Counted from the stretch's first letter, positions 23,468 to 32,635 are shown. The stretch is DNA of 37,615 nucleotides from an uncultured Alphaproteobacteria bacterium (GCA_903862715.1 CAIOYY010000031.1:1-37615), one strand, 5' to 3'. Translations and numbers: made by a program. The notes: a model not told the origin generated them from the sequence alone.

Positions 23468-24494
23468 GATTGACCTTCGTTCCGATACGGTGACGCAGCC
23501 TTCCGCCGAGATGCGGAAGGCCATGGCGATGGCGCCGGTCGGCGACGATCAATATGGCGAAGACCCTTCGGTCAATCTTCTTCAGGACCGCATTGCCGAG
23601 CTTCTCGGCAAGGAAGCCGCACTGTTCGTGCCCAGCGGCACGATGGCGAACCAGACGGCACTGAAAACGTTCACCCGTCCCGGCGACGATGTGCTCGTCA
23701 GCACCGAGGCGCATATTCTTCTTCATGAATCGGGCGCGAGCGGCGCGAATTCCGGCGTGCAGTTCAGCGTGGTCGGCGAGGGTGGTCTGTTCACGCGCAC
23801 CGATTTTCTCGCGCACTGCAAGCCGCATGGCCATATGGTGATGCCGCCAACGACGCTTGTGACCATCGAGAACACGCACAACCGCGGCAGTGGTGTGGTG
23901 TTTCCGCAAGAAGACATCGTCGCGATCTGCCGTGAAGCCAATGCGCATGGCGTTCATTCGCTATGCGATGGCGCGCGTCTGTTCAATGCGTCCATCGCTT
24001 CCGGCCTTTCGCTGGCCGAGCTTGCCGCGCCGTTCGATGTGGTGACGGTGGCCTTGTCGAAAGGTCTTGGTTGTCCGGTCGGAAGTCTTGTGGCCGGCCG
24101 CAGTGACGACATGCAGCGCGCGCACCGGGTCAGGCGCATGTTCGGTGGCGCGATGCGCCAGGCGGGCATTCTCGCGGCGGCAGGGCTGTATGCACTGGAC
24201 TATAATCTCGCGCGCCTTGCGGACGATCATAAAAATGCGCGCCTGATCGCGGAGACGCTTGTCCAAATACGCGGCGTTACGATCGATCTCGAAAAAATTC
24301 AGAGCAATATTGTCATCTTCTCGCTGGCGGACGGAATGCCCGATGCTGCGACGGTCGTGACGCGGGCAAAAATAAAGGGCGTACTGCTAAATGTTTTCGG
24401 TCTGCGCCGGGTTCGCGCGGTCACGCATTTGAACGTGTCGCGCGAGGACTGCATGCGCGCCGCGGAAATTCTGGCGGATGTGATTGCTTCCTAA
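23463..24494 (+). CDS. ltaE: Low-specificity L-threonine aldolase
   Basis: A 343-residue PLP enzyme that cleaves threonine or allo-threonine to glycine and acetaldehyde. Family marks are [19 protein letters not shown], the [12 protein letters not shown] cofactor loop, [13 protein letters not shown], the [12 protein letters not shown] aspartate, and PLP lysine Lys200 in [13 protein letters not shown]. The length is normal. Its start ATG lies at the end of the second 78-bp repeat. In the inferred ancestral state argC and this gene overlapped by TGATG and were co-transcribed; now an insert separates them. Confidence 0.93.
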   Translation: MAIDLRSDTVTQPSAEMRKAMAMAPVGDDQYGEDPSVNLLQDRIAELLGKEAALFVPSGTMANQTALKTFTRPGDDVLVSTEAHILLHESGASGANSGVQFSVVGEGGLFTRTDFLAHCKPHGHMVMPPTTLVTIENTHNRGSGVVFPQEDIVAICREANAHGVHSLCDGARLFNASIASGLSLAELAAPFDVVTVALSKGLGCPVGSLVAGRSDDMQRAHRVRRMFGGAMRQAGILAAAGLYALDYNLARLADDHKNARLIAETLVQIRGVTIDLEKIQSNIVIFSLADGMPDAATVVTRAKIKGVLLNVFGLRRVRAVTHLNVSREDCMRAAEILADVIAS

Positions 24495-24496
24495 CT

Positions 24497-24608
24497 GTCA
24501 TCCCGCCCAAGCCCCGAAGGGGCGCGAGCCGGGACCCACGTGATGGGATAGCGCAGAGTTTTGGACATTTGGGTCCCGGGTCTCGCTGAACTGCTCGCCC
24601 AGGATGAC
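24497..24608. repeat. Imperfect palindromic intergenic repeat (REP/MITE-like)
   Basis: About 112 bases bounded by GTCATCC and GGATGAC, with inner arms CCGGGACCCA (24529-24538) and TGGGTCCCGG (24570-24579). It fills the gap between two convergent genes, starting directly after a stop codon, and can fold into a long hairpin. A partial relative lies at 17099-17146. Confidence 0.65.
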
Positions 24609-24610
24609 CA

Positions 24611-25348
24611 TTATGGGTTCGCCCAAACCTCGAGCAGCCATGGAATGGCCTGCTGCAGTGGCTCCGCAAAGCGGTAGGTCTCGTAATGCGTGATGCCGTC
24701 GACGGCGATGAGCCGCGCGTTCACGCCTCTGGCACTGAGTTCGACGACAGCCGCTTCCGCCGGTTCAAAGGGCGCGACCTGATCGGCGCGGGAATGAATC
24801 GCGAGCACCGGTAATTGCCATCCTGCGAGCGCGGGCGGGCGCGAAGCAATCGGAATGGCGGCCTTGAAGCGCTCCGGGAATTTCGCGCCGAAATGCCACG
24901 AGCCGGAGCCGCCCATGCTGAAGCCGGTGACGAGCGTCTTCGTTTCGTCGATGGCGTAATTGGCTTCGATCATGTCGAGTAATTGCGTCACGGCCTGTTC
25001 GTTCGCGGGCGTCGACCAATTGCCCTCGACCGAATCCGGCCCGACAATGATGGCGCCCAGTTCTTCAAGGCCCGGCGCGATGACGCTTTCCACCACGCCT
25101 CTGCCTGCGCCCTGTGGCGCACCGCCGTAATGCAGTGCCAGAACAAGCGGAACGGGCGTAGCCGGAGAATAATTTTCCGGAATGACCAGCGCGTAATCGA
25201 CGGATGTGCCATCGGCGAGCGCCAATGTTAGCGAGTGAAGTCCGGGATCGCTGACGGTTTGCGCCATGGCGTTTATTGAAAACCCGGCGAGGCCTGCGCA
25301 GAGCGCGAAAGCAGCGAGTTGCATTTTCCGAAACACTGCAAGCGTCAT
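24611..25348 (-). CDS. Secreted alpha/beta hydrolase (esterase/PHB-depolymerase-like)
   Basis: A 245-residue exported hydrolase. The signal peptide ends near INAMAQ. The fold is alpha/beta hydrolase with HYGGAP at the oxyanion region, nucleophile Ser144 in TGFSMGGSGS, probable acid Asp189 (HSRADQVAP) and His221 (DGITHYE). The layout resembles LpqC/poly(3-hydroxybutyrate)-depolymerase-type and prolyl-oligopeptidase-like esterases; the substrate is not determinable. GAGG lies 8 bases before the ATG at 25348. It may share a transcript with the upstream DUF6152 and erpA genes. Confidence 0.88.
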   Translation of the reverse strand: MTLAVFRKMQLAAFALCAGLAGFSINAMAQTVSDPGLHSLTLALADGTSVDYALVIPENYSPATPVPLVLALHYGGAPQGAGRGVVESVIAPGLEELGAIIVGPDSVEGNWSTPANEQAVTQLLDMIEANYAIDETKTLVTGFSMGGSGSWHFGAKFPERFKAAIPIASRPPALAGWQLPVLAIHSRADQVAPFEPAEAAVVELSARGVNARLIAVDGITHYETYRFAEPLQQAIPWLLEVWANP

Positions 25349-25422
25349 CTCCCGATCCTCTTATGAGTTTCGACAAGCCTATGCGCCCGCATGGCCTTTG
25401 CCAATGTAACGCGCGTCAGTGC

Positions 25423-25797
25423 TTACTGTTCGGTGATGGTGCCGTCAGGCAGCGTGACGCTGATCGCCCGTCCACCAGGTGAACCGTCGATGACGGGATA
25501 GGCGTTGACCGTTACGGTGTCACCCGGCTCCAGCGTTGTTGCGTTCCAGCCGCGCCGCGTCAGCGCGCCGGGCGAGGCGAGGTCGAGTAACCATTCGGCC
25601 CTCGCTCCGTTCTCGCCGGACACTTCAAGACGCAAAGCGGCATAAGGATTGGTCCAGAGAAATTCCTTCACTTCGGCGGAAAGTTCGATGGTCGTGTCGA
25701 AGTCGAGCGAATCCGCAGTGTGATGCGCGCATACAGGCGCGCTGAGCAAGAGCAACGCGAGGATCGGAAATATGGACTTTGCGTCTGTAAAGCGCAT
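25423..25797 (-). CDS. DUF6152 family secreted protein, second copy
   Basis: A 124-residue exported protein with a signal peptide ending PVCAHH, so the mature protein again starts with two histidines. It parallels the protein at 10983 along its whole length: KEFLWTNPYAALRLEV, RAEWLLDLASPGALTRRGW, LEPGDTVTVNAYPVIDG and GGRAISVTLPDGT. The ATG at 25797, just past the erpA stop codon, is preferred; a longer frame to 25833 would overlap erpA and lengthen the N-terminus before the signal. No strong ribosome site is seen. It lies between erpA and a secreted hydrolase gene, away from the main cassette. Confidence 0.82.
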   Translation of the reverse strand: MRFTDAKSIFPILALLLLSAPVCAHHTADSLDFDTTIELSAEVKEFLWTNPYAALRLEVSGENGARAEWLLDLASPGALTRRGWNATTLEPGDTVTVNAYPVIDGSPGGRAISVTLPDGTITEQ

Positions 25798-25808
25798 TGC
25801 TGCGGCCG

Positions 25809-26159
25809 CTAGACCGAGAAGCTCGTGCCGCATCCGCAGGAGGCGGTGGCGTTCGGATTTTTCACCTTGAAGGAAGCGCCGATCATTTCGTCGACATAGT
25901 CGATCTCTGAGCCGTTCAGGAATTCGAGCGACATAGTGTCGATCAGGACCGTGACGCCATTCTTCTCGATGGCGAGGTCATCATCCGTCTTCGTGTCGTC
26001 GAGCACGAAATCATACTGGAAGCCCGAGCAGCCGCCGCCTGTTACCGCGAGGCGCAGCATCGTGCCCTCAGGTTCGGCCTTCAGGATCGCCGCCACCTGT
26101 TTGGCCGCTCGGTCGGTGACCTGGACGGGGAGGGTGGCAAGGGTGGTTTCGTCGCTCAT
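25809..26159 (-). CDS. erpA: Iron-sulfur cluster insertion protein (HesB/IscA family)
   Basis: A 116-residue A-type Fe-S carrier that delivers clusters to apoproteins. The three cluster-ligand cysteines are Cys44 (GGGCSGFQY) and Cys108/Cys110 (TASCGCGTSF). The family length is normal. The ATG at 26159 gives MSDETT; an alternative ATG at 26168 would sit directly against its ribosome site. It is divergent from dgt with 59 bases between the starts, an arrangement usual in alphaproteobacteria. ErpA versus IscA cannot be separated with certainty. Confidence 0.9.
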   Translation of the reverse strand: MSDETTLATLPVQVTDRAAKQVAAILKAEPEGTMLRLAVTGGGCSGFQYDFVLDDTKTDDDLAIEKNGVTVLIDTMSLEFLNGSEIDYVDEMIGASFKVKNPNATASCGCGTSFSV

Positions 26160-26218
26160 GCAAAGCATCCTATCATGGATTCCTATCTAATCCTCGCTGC
26201 GGTGTAGACAAGTCCCTG

Positions 26219-27433
26219 ATGAAGAAGGCTTTCGGCCATTCGCCTGCGGGCAGGCTTCTGGGTGTGCGCTTTTCCGCCCCCGGGAGGGCCTCCTATGCGA
26301 CCAATCCCGAGGATAGCCGCGGCCGCTACTGGCCGGAGCAGGAAAGCCCGACCCGGACCTGCTACCAGCGCGACCGCGACCGGCTTATCCATTCCGCAGC
26401 CTTTCGCCGCCTGAAACACAAGACGCAGGTCTTCGTCGAACATGAGGGCGATTATTACCGCACCCGGCTGACCCACTCGCTCGAGGTCTCCCAGATCGCC
26501 CGCACCATCGCCCGAGACCTTGGCCTCGACGAGGACCTCGCCGAGGCGCTGTCGCTGGCCCATGATTTCGGGCACCCACCTTTCGGCCATGCCGGAGAGG
26601 CGGCCCTGGACGCCTGTATGAAGGATTATGGCGGGTTCGACCACAACGCGCAGGCGCTGTCGCTGGTCACAAGGCTGGAGCATCGTTATGCGGCGTTCGA
26701 CGGGCTGAACCTGACCTGGGAAACCCTTGAAGGCCTCGTCAAGCATAACGGTCCCTTGACCGGAGGCGAGGGTGATCTGCCGGCTGCCATCGCCGAATTT
26801 CCCTGGGATCTGGAATTGTTGAGCCATGCCGGCCCCGAGGCGCAGGTGGCGGCACTGTCCGATGACATCGCCTATGTGAACCACGATATCGACGATGGAT
26901 TGCGGGCGGGGCTGTTCGCGCCCGGGGACCTTTTTGATGTGCCATTGGCCGGCCCGATTTTCGCCCGCGTCACGGCGGAACATCCTGGCCTCGAACTCGG
27001 CCGGCTGATCGGCGAAGCGACGCGGGGGCTGCTCGGGGAAATGGTCGGAGACGTGCTTGCGGAAACCCGTGCGCGCCTTCGTGGCGCCGACCCGCAATCG
27101 GCGTCGGATATAAGGGCGCTTCCCACGCCCGTCGCCGCGTTTTCGGAAGCATTGTTACCGAACCTTCTGGAACTGAAGGCTTTCCTCTTTCGGCGTATGT
27201 ATCGTCATCCTAAAGTGACGGATGTTATGGGGCGTGCGCAGCAGCTTCTGATTGATCTTTTCGCTGCCTACATGGCCAAGCCCGCGCTGATGCCGCCCGA
27301 CTGGGTCCGGTCGGCCGACCGTATTACCGAGGCGGAAACCGCCCGCGCCGTCTGCGATTACATCGCGGGCATGACCGACGCTTATGCCCAGGCGGAATAT
27401 AAGCGGATGTTCCACATGGAATTTCGCCTCTAA
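26219..27433 (+). CDS. dgt: Deoxyguanosinetriphosphate triphosphohydrolase-like protein
   Basis: A 404-residue HD-domain dNTPase that removes triphosphate from deoxynucleotides. Metal-binding residues are visible in RTRLTHSLEVSQIAR (His86) and LSLAHDFGHPPFGHAGE (His115-Asp116), preceded by DRDRLIHSAAFRRLKHKTQVF. The length matches the alphaproteobacterial type. No clear ribosome site precedes the ATG at 26219; the next gene (SPOR) begins 84 bases downstream. The argS gene that usually follows dgt in this group is not present. Confidence 0.92.
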   Translation: MKKAFGHSPAGRLLGVRFSAPGRASYATNPEDSRGRYWPEQESPTRTCYQRDRDRLIHSAAFRRLKHKTQVFVEHEGDYYRTRLTHSLEVSQIARTIARDLGLDEDLAEALSLAHDFGHPPFGHAGEAALDACMKDYGGFDHNAQALSLVTRLEHRYAAFDGLNLTWETLEGLVKHNGPLTGGEGDLPAAIAEFPWDLELLSHAGPEAQVAALSDDIAYVNHDIDDGLRAGLFAPGDLFDVPLAGPIFARVTAEHPGLELGRLIGEATRGLLGEMVGDVLAETRARLRGADPQSASDIRALPTPVAAFSEALLPNLLELKAFLFRRMYRHPKVTDVMGRAQQLLIDLFAAYMAKPALMPPDWVRSADRITEAETARAVCDYIAGMTDAYAQAEYKRMFHMEFRL

Positions 27434-27517
27434 GGTGTTGAAGGCTGTGGCTTTCCGATGATTCGGCTGGCCCCGGGTGATAAGTTTGATGCGATTACGA
27501 TTCGCTGGACATAGGTC

Positions 27518-28324
27518 ATGGCCAATTATCACCGCGAGGTCTACCAGCCGTCCTTCGAGGACAGTTCGGACTATGATTTGCGAGAGGACGAGGTTGAGGA
27601 CGCGCGCGCCCGTCTGCCGCTCCTGATCGTCATCGCGCTTCTGGTCCTGGCGTCCTTCGCGGGTGTCGTATGGCTTGCCTATAATCAGGGGATCGAGCGC
27701 GGGTTGGTCGAAGCGCCCGCCGTCATCGCTGCACCCGAAACGCCGATCCGCAGCCTGCCGTCCGAAGACGATCCCAACGTCGCCTACACCGGGTTGAAGA
27801 TTTACGACGATCCCGTTCCCCCCGATGAAGAGGCGGCGGCTTCGGTCCTGATGCCGGCGCCTGTTACAGCGGCGCCTGTCGTTGAAGCTCCTTCGGCCGC
27901 CGCAACGCCCGCACCCCTGATGGCCGCACCTGCCGTTACGGCCCCTGCGCCCGCCGCTCCGGTTGCGCCGCCTGCGGTGGTCGCGGCCGCGCCGTCGCCG
28001 CCGCCTGCTCCTCCGGTTGTTCCAGTCGCTCCCGTAGTGCCGCCTCCGCCGGTGGCTTCCGCTCCCGCAGCATCGGGCGCAGCCTTATTGCAGGTCGGGG
28101 CTTTCCCGAGCGAAGCGCTGGCGCTGGAAGCCTGGCAGAATTTTCAGGCGGAGCATCCGGCCATCGCAACCGGCCTCACGCAGGATATCCAGACGGCCGA
28201 CCTTGGCGATCGTGGGACCTGGTATCGCGTACGCATCGGCCCCTTTGACGATGCCGGGACGGCGAATGCCGTTTGCGAAAGACTGAAGGCCGAGGGCGGT
28301 AGTTGTTTCCTGGCCACGCCTTAA
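27518..28324 (+). CDS. SPOR-domain membrane protein
   Basis: A 268-residue bitopic inner-membrane protein: short acidic cytoplasmic N-terminus, one membrane helix (about residues 33-56), a long Pro/Ala/Val-rich periplasmic linker (about 75-185) and a C-terminal SPOR domain (ALLQVGAFPSEALALEAWQNF, TWYRVRIGPFDDAGTANAVC). SPOR domains bind denuded glycan strands at the division septum, so a role in cell division or wall turnover is likely, fitting the adjacent nagZ and scpA/scpB. nagZ starts 30 bases downstream. Confidence 0.9.
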   Translation: MANYHREVYQPSFEDSSDYDLREDEVEDARARLPLLIVIALLVLASFAGVVWLAYNQGIERGLVEAPAVIAAPETPIRSLPSEDDPNVAYTGLKIYDDPVPPDEEAAASVLMPAPVTAAPVVEAPSAAATPAPLMAAPAVTAPAPAAPVAPPAVVAAAPSPPPAPPVVPVAPVVPPPPVASAPAASGAALLQVGAFPSEALALEAWQNFQAEHPAIATGLTQDIQTADLGDRGTWYRVRIGPFDDAGTANAVCERLKAEGGSCFLATP

Positions 28325-28354
28325 TTTGCGCGAGGCATTCCAAAGTGAGGCGTC

Positions 28355-29371
28355 ATGCCCGCGAGCGCGGCAATATATGGTTGTCAGGGACTGGAATTGC
28401 TCGAGGACGAGCGCGCCTTCTTTCGCGCCGTGCAGCCTTTCGGATTCATTCTGTTCGCGCGCAATTGCGGATCGCCGGAGCAGATTCGCACGCTATGCCG
28501 CGCGTTGCGGGACACGGTCGATAATCCGTCTGCGCCCATTCTCATCGACCAGGAAGGCGGGCGGGTGGCCCGCCTCAAGGCGCCAGAATGGCGCCCACGC
28601 CCTCCCGCACGGCGTCTCGGCGTGATGTACGAGACCGATCCTGCGGGGGCCCGTGAAGCGGCGTTTCTGTGCGCGCGGCTTATCGCGCATGAGCTGCATG
28701 ATCTGGGGATCAATGTGGACTGCGCGCCGGTGCTGGATGTTCCGTCGGAAGGCGCGCATGACATTATCGGCGATCGGGCCTTTTCCCTGGATCCGGCAGT
28801 CGTTATCGAACTCGGGCGCGCGTCGATGGAAGGCTTTCTTGACGGCGGCGTTCTACCCGTCATCAAGCATATTCCCGGGCATGGCCGCGCGGAAGCCGAC
28901 AGCCACGAGGCGCTACCGCATGTCCGCGCCAGCGCTGAAGAATTGAGCGCGCATGATTTCGTCCCGTTCCGCAGCTTAAGTCACGCGCCGTTCGCGATGA
29001 CGGCGCATGTCGTCTACGAGGCGCTGGATGCGCAGCGTCCCGCGACGACCAGCGCGAAAATCATCCGCGATATCATCCGGGGTGAAATCGGATTTGACGG
29101 GTTTCTCATGAGCGATGACGTGTCGATGAAGGCGCTCAGCGGCCCTATCGGAGCGCGTGCCAAGGCGGCCTTGCTGGCGGGTTGCGACGGCGTTCTTCAC
29201 TGCAATGGGCAGATGGACGAAATGCGCGAGATTGCGGACGTGGTGCCGCCGCTTTCGGGAAAGGCGCTGCGCCGCGCCGAAGCGGCATTGGCGCATCTGA
29301 TGGTGCCGGAAGCCTTCGACGTCGTGGGCGCCGAAGCGAAGTTCATACAAATGGTTGGAGTCGCGGCGTGA
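28355..29371 (+). CDS. nagZ: Beta-N-acetylhexosaminidase (GH3)
   Basis: A 338-residue cytoplasmic glycoside hydrolase of family 3 that trims N-acetylglucosamine from recycled muropeptides. Key motifs are ILIDQEGGRVARL, the loop KHIPGHGRAEADSHEALP (residues about 171-188) holding the general acid/base His, and nucleophile Asp254 in LMSDDVSMKAL. The length is normal. GTGAGG precedes the ATG at 28355. Its stop codon overlaps the scpA start (GTGA). Confidence 0.94.
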   Translation: MPASAAIYGCQGLELLEDERAFFRAVQPFGFILFARNCGSPEQIRTLCRALRDTVDNPSAPILIDQEGGRVARLKAPEWRPRPPARRLGVMYETDPAGAREAAFLCARLIAHELHDLGINVDCAPVLDVPSEGAHDIIGDRAFSLDPAVVIELGRASMEGFLDGGVLPVIKHIPGHGRAEADSHEALPHVRASAEELSAHDFVPFRSLSHAPFAMTAHVVYEALDAQRPATTSAKIIRDIIRGEIGFDGFLMSDDVSMKALSGPIGARAKAALLAGCDGVLHCNGQMDEMREIADVVPPLSGKALRRAEAALAHLMVPEAFDVVGAEAKFIQMVGVAA

Positions 29372-30183
29372 ACGAGGCGGATGAAATCAAAGACACGGTC
29401 TTCGGCGCGGCCGCGGCGGCAGCCCCCGATGAAACGCTGATCATCGAAGTTGACGGCTTCGAGGGACCGCTCGATCTGTTGCTCGCTCTGGCGCGCACGC
29501 AGAAAGTCGACCTCGCGAAGATTTCGATTTTGAAACTCGCGGATCAATATCTCGCTTTCATGGAATCGGCGCGGCGAAAAAGCCTTGAACTTGCTGCGGA
29601 TTATCTCGTGATGGCGGCGTGGCTCGCTTATCTGAAATCGCGTCTCATCCTGCCGCAGGCCAATGAGGAAGAAGTCACTACTGCCGAAGAGGCCGCCACA
29701 ATGCTGCGTTGGCGTTTGCAGCGGCTTGAAGTCATGCGCGAGGCGGCGGCGCGCCTGATGGCGCGCGAACGCCTGGACCGCGATGTCTTCGCGCGCGGCG
29801 CGCCAGAGCCGGTTTCGGTCATCCGCACGCGACGACATGTCGATACGTTGTTCGACCTGCTCACCGCCTATTCGCAGCAGCGCATCAAAAGCGCCGGGCA
29901 TCGGGTTTACGAAATGGTGCGCCCGCCGATCCTTCTGATCGAAGATGCACGCGAACGGCTTGAGCGCATTCTCGGCGCCATTCCGCAATGGAACTTGTTA
30001 ACCAAATTCCTGCCGCCGGAATGGATGACGGGTCCGCGCCGCCGCACCGCACTCGCCAGTATGTTCTCCGCCTGTCTGGAATTGACGCGCGACGGAAAAA
30101 TCGAAATCCGCCAGCTCTCGACATTCGGCGAGCTGTTTCTGAAGGACCGCCAGCCCGAAGCCGAAGGAGGGCAGCCACAATGA
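29368..30183 (+). CDS. scpA: Segregation and condensation protein A
   Basis: A 271-residue kleisin subunit that bridges SMC heads for chromosome compaction. The N-terminal signature is DGFEGPLDLLLALARTQKVDLAKISILKLADQYL, followed by DYLVMAAWLAYLKSRLILP; the C-terminal winged-helix region ends TFGELFLKDRQ. The start is GTG at 29368, overlapping the nagZ stop codon, with GGAG 7 bases upstream; a longer frame extends back into nagZ but is not credible. It overlaps scpB by ATGA. Confidence 0.94.
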   Translation: MNEADEIKDTVFGAAAAAAPDETLIIEVDGFEGPLDLLLALARTQKVDLAKISILKLADQYLAFMESARRKSLELAADYLVMAAWLAYLKSRLILPQANEEEVTTAEEAATMLRWRLQRLEVMREAAARLMARERLDRDVFARGAPEPVSVIRTRRHVDTLFDLLTAYSQQRIKSAGHRVYEMVRPPILLIEDARERLERILGAIPQWNLLTKFLPPEWMTGPRRRTALASMFSACLELTRDGKIEIRQLSTFGELFLKDRQPEAEGGQPQ

Positions 30184-31100
30184 ACCGCGCCATGCGCATC
30201 GAAACCGATTTCGAGAATGTCGACGGCCCTATTGACGGGGCCAAGGTCAAAATACGACACAAGGCCAGAACGGATAAACGCATGAACAAGCCCGAACACA
30301 AATTGCAGCCGGTCCCCGATTCCGAAGCAGAGATGCCGGAAGAGGTGGAGATGTTGGCAGAGCCGGAAGCTGCGGCGAAGCCGGAAGCGCCGGCAGAGGG
30401 TGATGCTTCGGTCGAAACGCAACGCTCCGGCGGTGCGGAAATGTCCATCGATCCGATGCATCTGCGGATCGCCGAAGCGCTTTTGTTTGCGGCGCCCGAA
30501 CCGCTTGCGCCTGCGGCGCTCGCCGCGGCATTGCCTGCCGGTACCGATGTGCCCGCGCTGCTGGCGGAGCTGCAGAACCATTATCAGGACCGTGGCGTCA
30601 ATCTGGTGAAGGTCGCGAACAAATGGCAGTTCCGCACGGCGAAGGATCTCGGCTTTCTGTTGCATAAGGAAAAGGTCGAGGAACGACGCCTATCGCGCGC
30701 CGCCATCGAAACATTGGCGATCACGGCCTATCACCAGCCGGTGACACGGGCGGAAATTGAAGACATTCGCGGCGTCATGGTCAGCAAAGGAACCATCGAT
30801 GCGCTGATGGAAGTGGGCTGGGTGCGCATTCGCGGACGCCGCCGCACGCCGGGCCGTCCCGTAACCTATGGCACCACCGAAGCGATGCTCATTCATTTTG
30901 GTCTGGAGAACGTCTCTGATCTTCCCGGCATGGAAGAACTGAAAGCCGCCGGCTTCCTTGATTCCGCGCCGCCCTCAGGGTTCAACGTACCGAACCCTTC
31001 GGAAGAACTCGCAGCTGATGAAGATCCATATGAAGGCGGCGACGAATTTCTGCCCATTGAAGATGAGCCAGAAAACATGCCGGGCAATAGCGAAGCGTGA
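30180..31100 (+). CDS. scpB: Segregation and condensation protein B
   Basis: A 306-residue ScpB, partner of ScpA and SMC. The tandem winged-helix core runs from about residue 90 (HLRIAEALLFAAPEPLAP) through NLVKVANKWQFRTAKDL, SRAAIETLAITAYHQPVTRAEIEDIRGV and WVRIRGRRRTPGRPVTYGTTEAML. A low-complexity, acidic, Ala/Glu-rich N-terminal extension of about 85 residues precedes it, and an acidic tail follows. The ATG at 30180 overlaps scpA (ATGA) with GGAGG about 9 bases upstream; ATG at 30282 is a shorter alternative. tatA, which often follows, is absent. Confidence 0.92.
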   Translation: MNRAMRIETDFENVDGPIDGAKVKIRHKARTDKRMNKPEHKLQPVPDSEAEMPEEVEMLAEPEAAAKPEAPAEGDASVETQRSGGAEMSIDPMHLRIAEALLFAAPEPLAPAALAAALPAGTDVPALLAELQNHYQDRGVNLVKVANKWQFRTAKDLGFLLHKEKVEERRLSRAAIETLAITAYHQPVTRAEIEDIRGVMVSKGTIDALMEVGWVRIRGRRRTPGRPVTYGTTEAMLIHFGLENVSDLPGMEELKAAGFLDSAPPSGFNVPNPSEELAADEDPYEGGDEFLPIEDEPENMPGNSEA

Positions 31101-31189
31101 TATAGGGACGCCTCCTTCAGCGGGTGTCCCGGGTGGCGACGCCCGAAACACCTTGGCCGTTTCCCGGCAGTCCCCAACGCAAGCGAGCC

Positions 31190-32422
31190 ATGAGCGATAC
31201 CAGCCCTCACGCCGGACAGAAGAGGGGAAAGTGGTTCGTTCTTTCCGTCGTCTTCTTCGACATGGTGGGCATCGGAATCGCGTTTCCGGTCGTGCCGATT
31301 TTGCTCGGAGAGTATACCGACAGCCCCGAACTGCAGACCTATTGGTTCATGGCATTGTCTGTGGGCTATGGGCTGATGCAATTCCTGTTCGCGCCTCTAT
31401 TGGGTGCGATCAGTGATCGCTTTGGACGACGCACGGTTCTGATTGCGGCGATCGTGGGTCTTGGCATTCATTACATTCTGATCGCCACTGCGACGCATAT
31501 CTGGGTGCTGCTGGCTGCGCGTCTGATGGGTGGCATCACGGGCGCGAGTTTCTCGGTCGCCAATGCCTATCTTGCAGATATCTCGACGCCGGAAGATCGC
31601 GCCAAGAATTTCGGCCTTGTCGGCGCTGCATTTGGACTGGGCTTTATCTGCGGTCCGTTGCTCGGCGGATTTCTCGGCGGGATCGATCTTCAGCTTCCAT
31701 TCTATGCGGCGGCGGTCCTCTCCTTCGCGAACGCGCTGTACGGCTATTTTGTCGTCCCAGAATCCTTGCCGCCGGAGAACCGCCGCGCGTTCTCACTGAA
31801 GCGCGCCAATCCCTTTGTAGCCCTCATCAACCTGGTGCGGCACAAGGCGATCGGCAGCCTCGTGATCGTGTTCGCGCTTTTCACCATGGCGCATATGACG
31901 ATGATTCAGACCTGGGTGCTTTACACCCATTTCCGTTTCAACTGGGGGCCATGGGAAAATGGCATGTTGCTGGGCTGCGTGGGACTTCTCTCGGTTTTGG
32001 TACAGGGTGGGCTTATAGGGCGACTGGTAAAACGTTTCGGCGAGGAACGCCTCGCGTTAACCGCCATCGGTATCAATGTGTTCGTGCAGATGGCGTATGG
32101 GCTCGCGCAATCCGGCTGGATGATGTTTCCCATTCTGTTTTGCGGCTTTCTTATTTTTACAGCGGGTCCGGCGGTACAGGGCGTGGTGTCAAAATCCGCG
32201 GATCCCAGCACCCAGGGCGTGACGCTGGGATCGCTCCAATCGATCAACAGCCTTGCGATGGTGATAGGTCCGCTGATCGGCAATGCGATATTGGCGCAGG
32301 TCGCACATCTCCCGCCCAGCGACATTCGCGTTGGCGCCAGTTTCTTTTTCTGCGCCGCCCTTAATCTCGCAGCGTTTCTGCTTCTGTGGTGGCGGCTGCG
32401 TCGGATGCGGCAACCCGCTTGA
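31190..32422 (+). CDS. MFS transporter, TetA/TCR-like drug-proton antiporter family
   Basis: A 410-residue inner-membrane transporter with about 12 helices. Major-facilitator motif A is [10 protein letters not shown] (about 72-81); [14 protein letters not shown] in helix 1 and an antiporter-type [10 protein letters not shown] in helix 5 resemble the TetA/multidrug group. Substrate not predictable. The start at 31190 gives a compact N-terminus ([13 protein letters not shown] then helix 1); GCGAG upstream is only weak. It lies 89 bases after scpB. Confidence 0.88.
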   Translation: MSDTSPHAGQKRGKWFVLSVVFFDMVGIGIAFPVVPILLGEYTDSPELQTYWFMALSVGYGLMQFLFAPLLGAISDRFGRRTVLIAAIVGLGIHYILIATATHIWVLLAARLMGGITGASFSVANAYLADISTPEDRAKNFGLVGAAFGLGFICGPLLGGFLGGIDLQLPFYAAAVLSFANALYGYFVVPESLPPENRRAFSLKRANPFVALINLVRHKAIGSLVIVFALFTMAHMTMIQTWVLYTHFRFNWGPWENGMLLGCVGLLSVLVQGGLIGRLVKRFGEERLALTAIGINVFVQMAYGLAQSGWMMFPILFCGFLIFTAGPAVQGVVSKSADPSTQGVTLGSLQSINSLAMVIGPLIGNAILAQVAHLPPSDIRVGASFFFCAALNLAAFLLLWWRLRRMRQPA

Positions 32423-32446
32423 AATAGCGACGGACAGGGGTGTACA
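32419..32446 (+). promoter_or_regulatory. Candidate promoter ahead of the riboswitch
   Basis: TTGAAA and TGTACA with a 16-base spacer, ending just upstream of the aptamer. It overlaps the end of the MFS gene. Pattern match only. Confidence 0.4.
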
Positions 32447-32454
32447 AGAAATTC

Positions 32455-32565
32455 TGTCATTGGGGAGTAGCCGCCCGGATCTCCACCGGGGTGCACGTCA
32501 ACAGACTTGGCCGGGGGTTCCCGCCATGGCGTGCGCGACGAAAGTTTGGCGAGACCTTTGGTAAG
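32455..32565 (+). ncRNA. yybP-ykoY manganese riboswitch
   Basis: The leader contains the conserved aptamer pieces in order: GGGGAGTAGC (32462-32471), GTCAACA and CTTGG in the middle, ATGGCGTGCG after the junction hairpin, and GCGAGACCTTTGG (32550-32562) closing the stem. The sequence and order match the yybP-ykoY class, whose RNAs bind Mn2+ and commonly precede Mn export genes. The gene directly downstream is a UPF0016 transporter, a known target type. Confidence 0.85.
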
Positions 32566-32576
32566 CCGTCTAACCC

Positions 32577-32635
32577 GGGGACCGGGTGGGGTGGTGCGCC
32601 AATGGTTTATCTGCCCGGTCCCCCAATGGTTTGTC
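32577..32635 (+). promoter_or_regulatory. Expression platform: 10-bp hairpin and repeated CCAATGGTTT
   Basis: GGGGACCGGG (32577-32586) pairs perfectly with CCCGGTCCCC (32614-32623) around a 27-base loop. Two near-identical 13-base copies, CCAATGGTTTATC (32599-32611) and CCAATGGTTTGTC (32623-32635), sit within the loop and directly before the start codon. No Shine-Dalgarno is evident, so the hairpin may govern initiation in an unusual way. Confidence 0.55.

Noticed and set aside
26183-27097. 304-codon minus-strand open frame opposite dgt
   Set aside because: dgt is unambiguous by motif; the antisense frame has no domain and no start signal.
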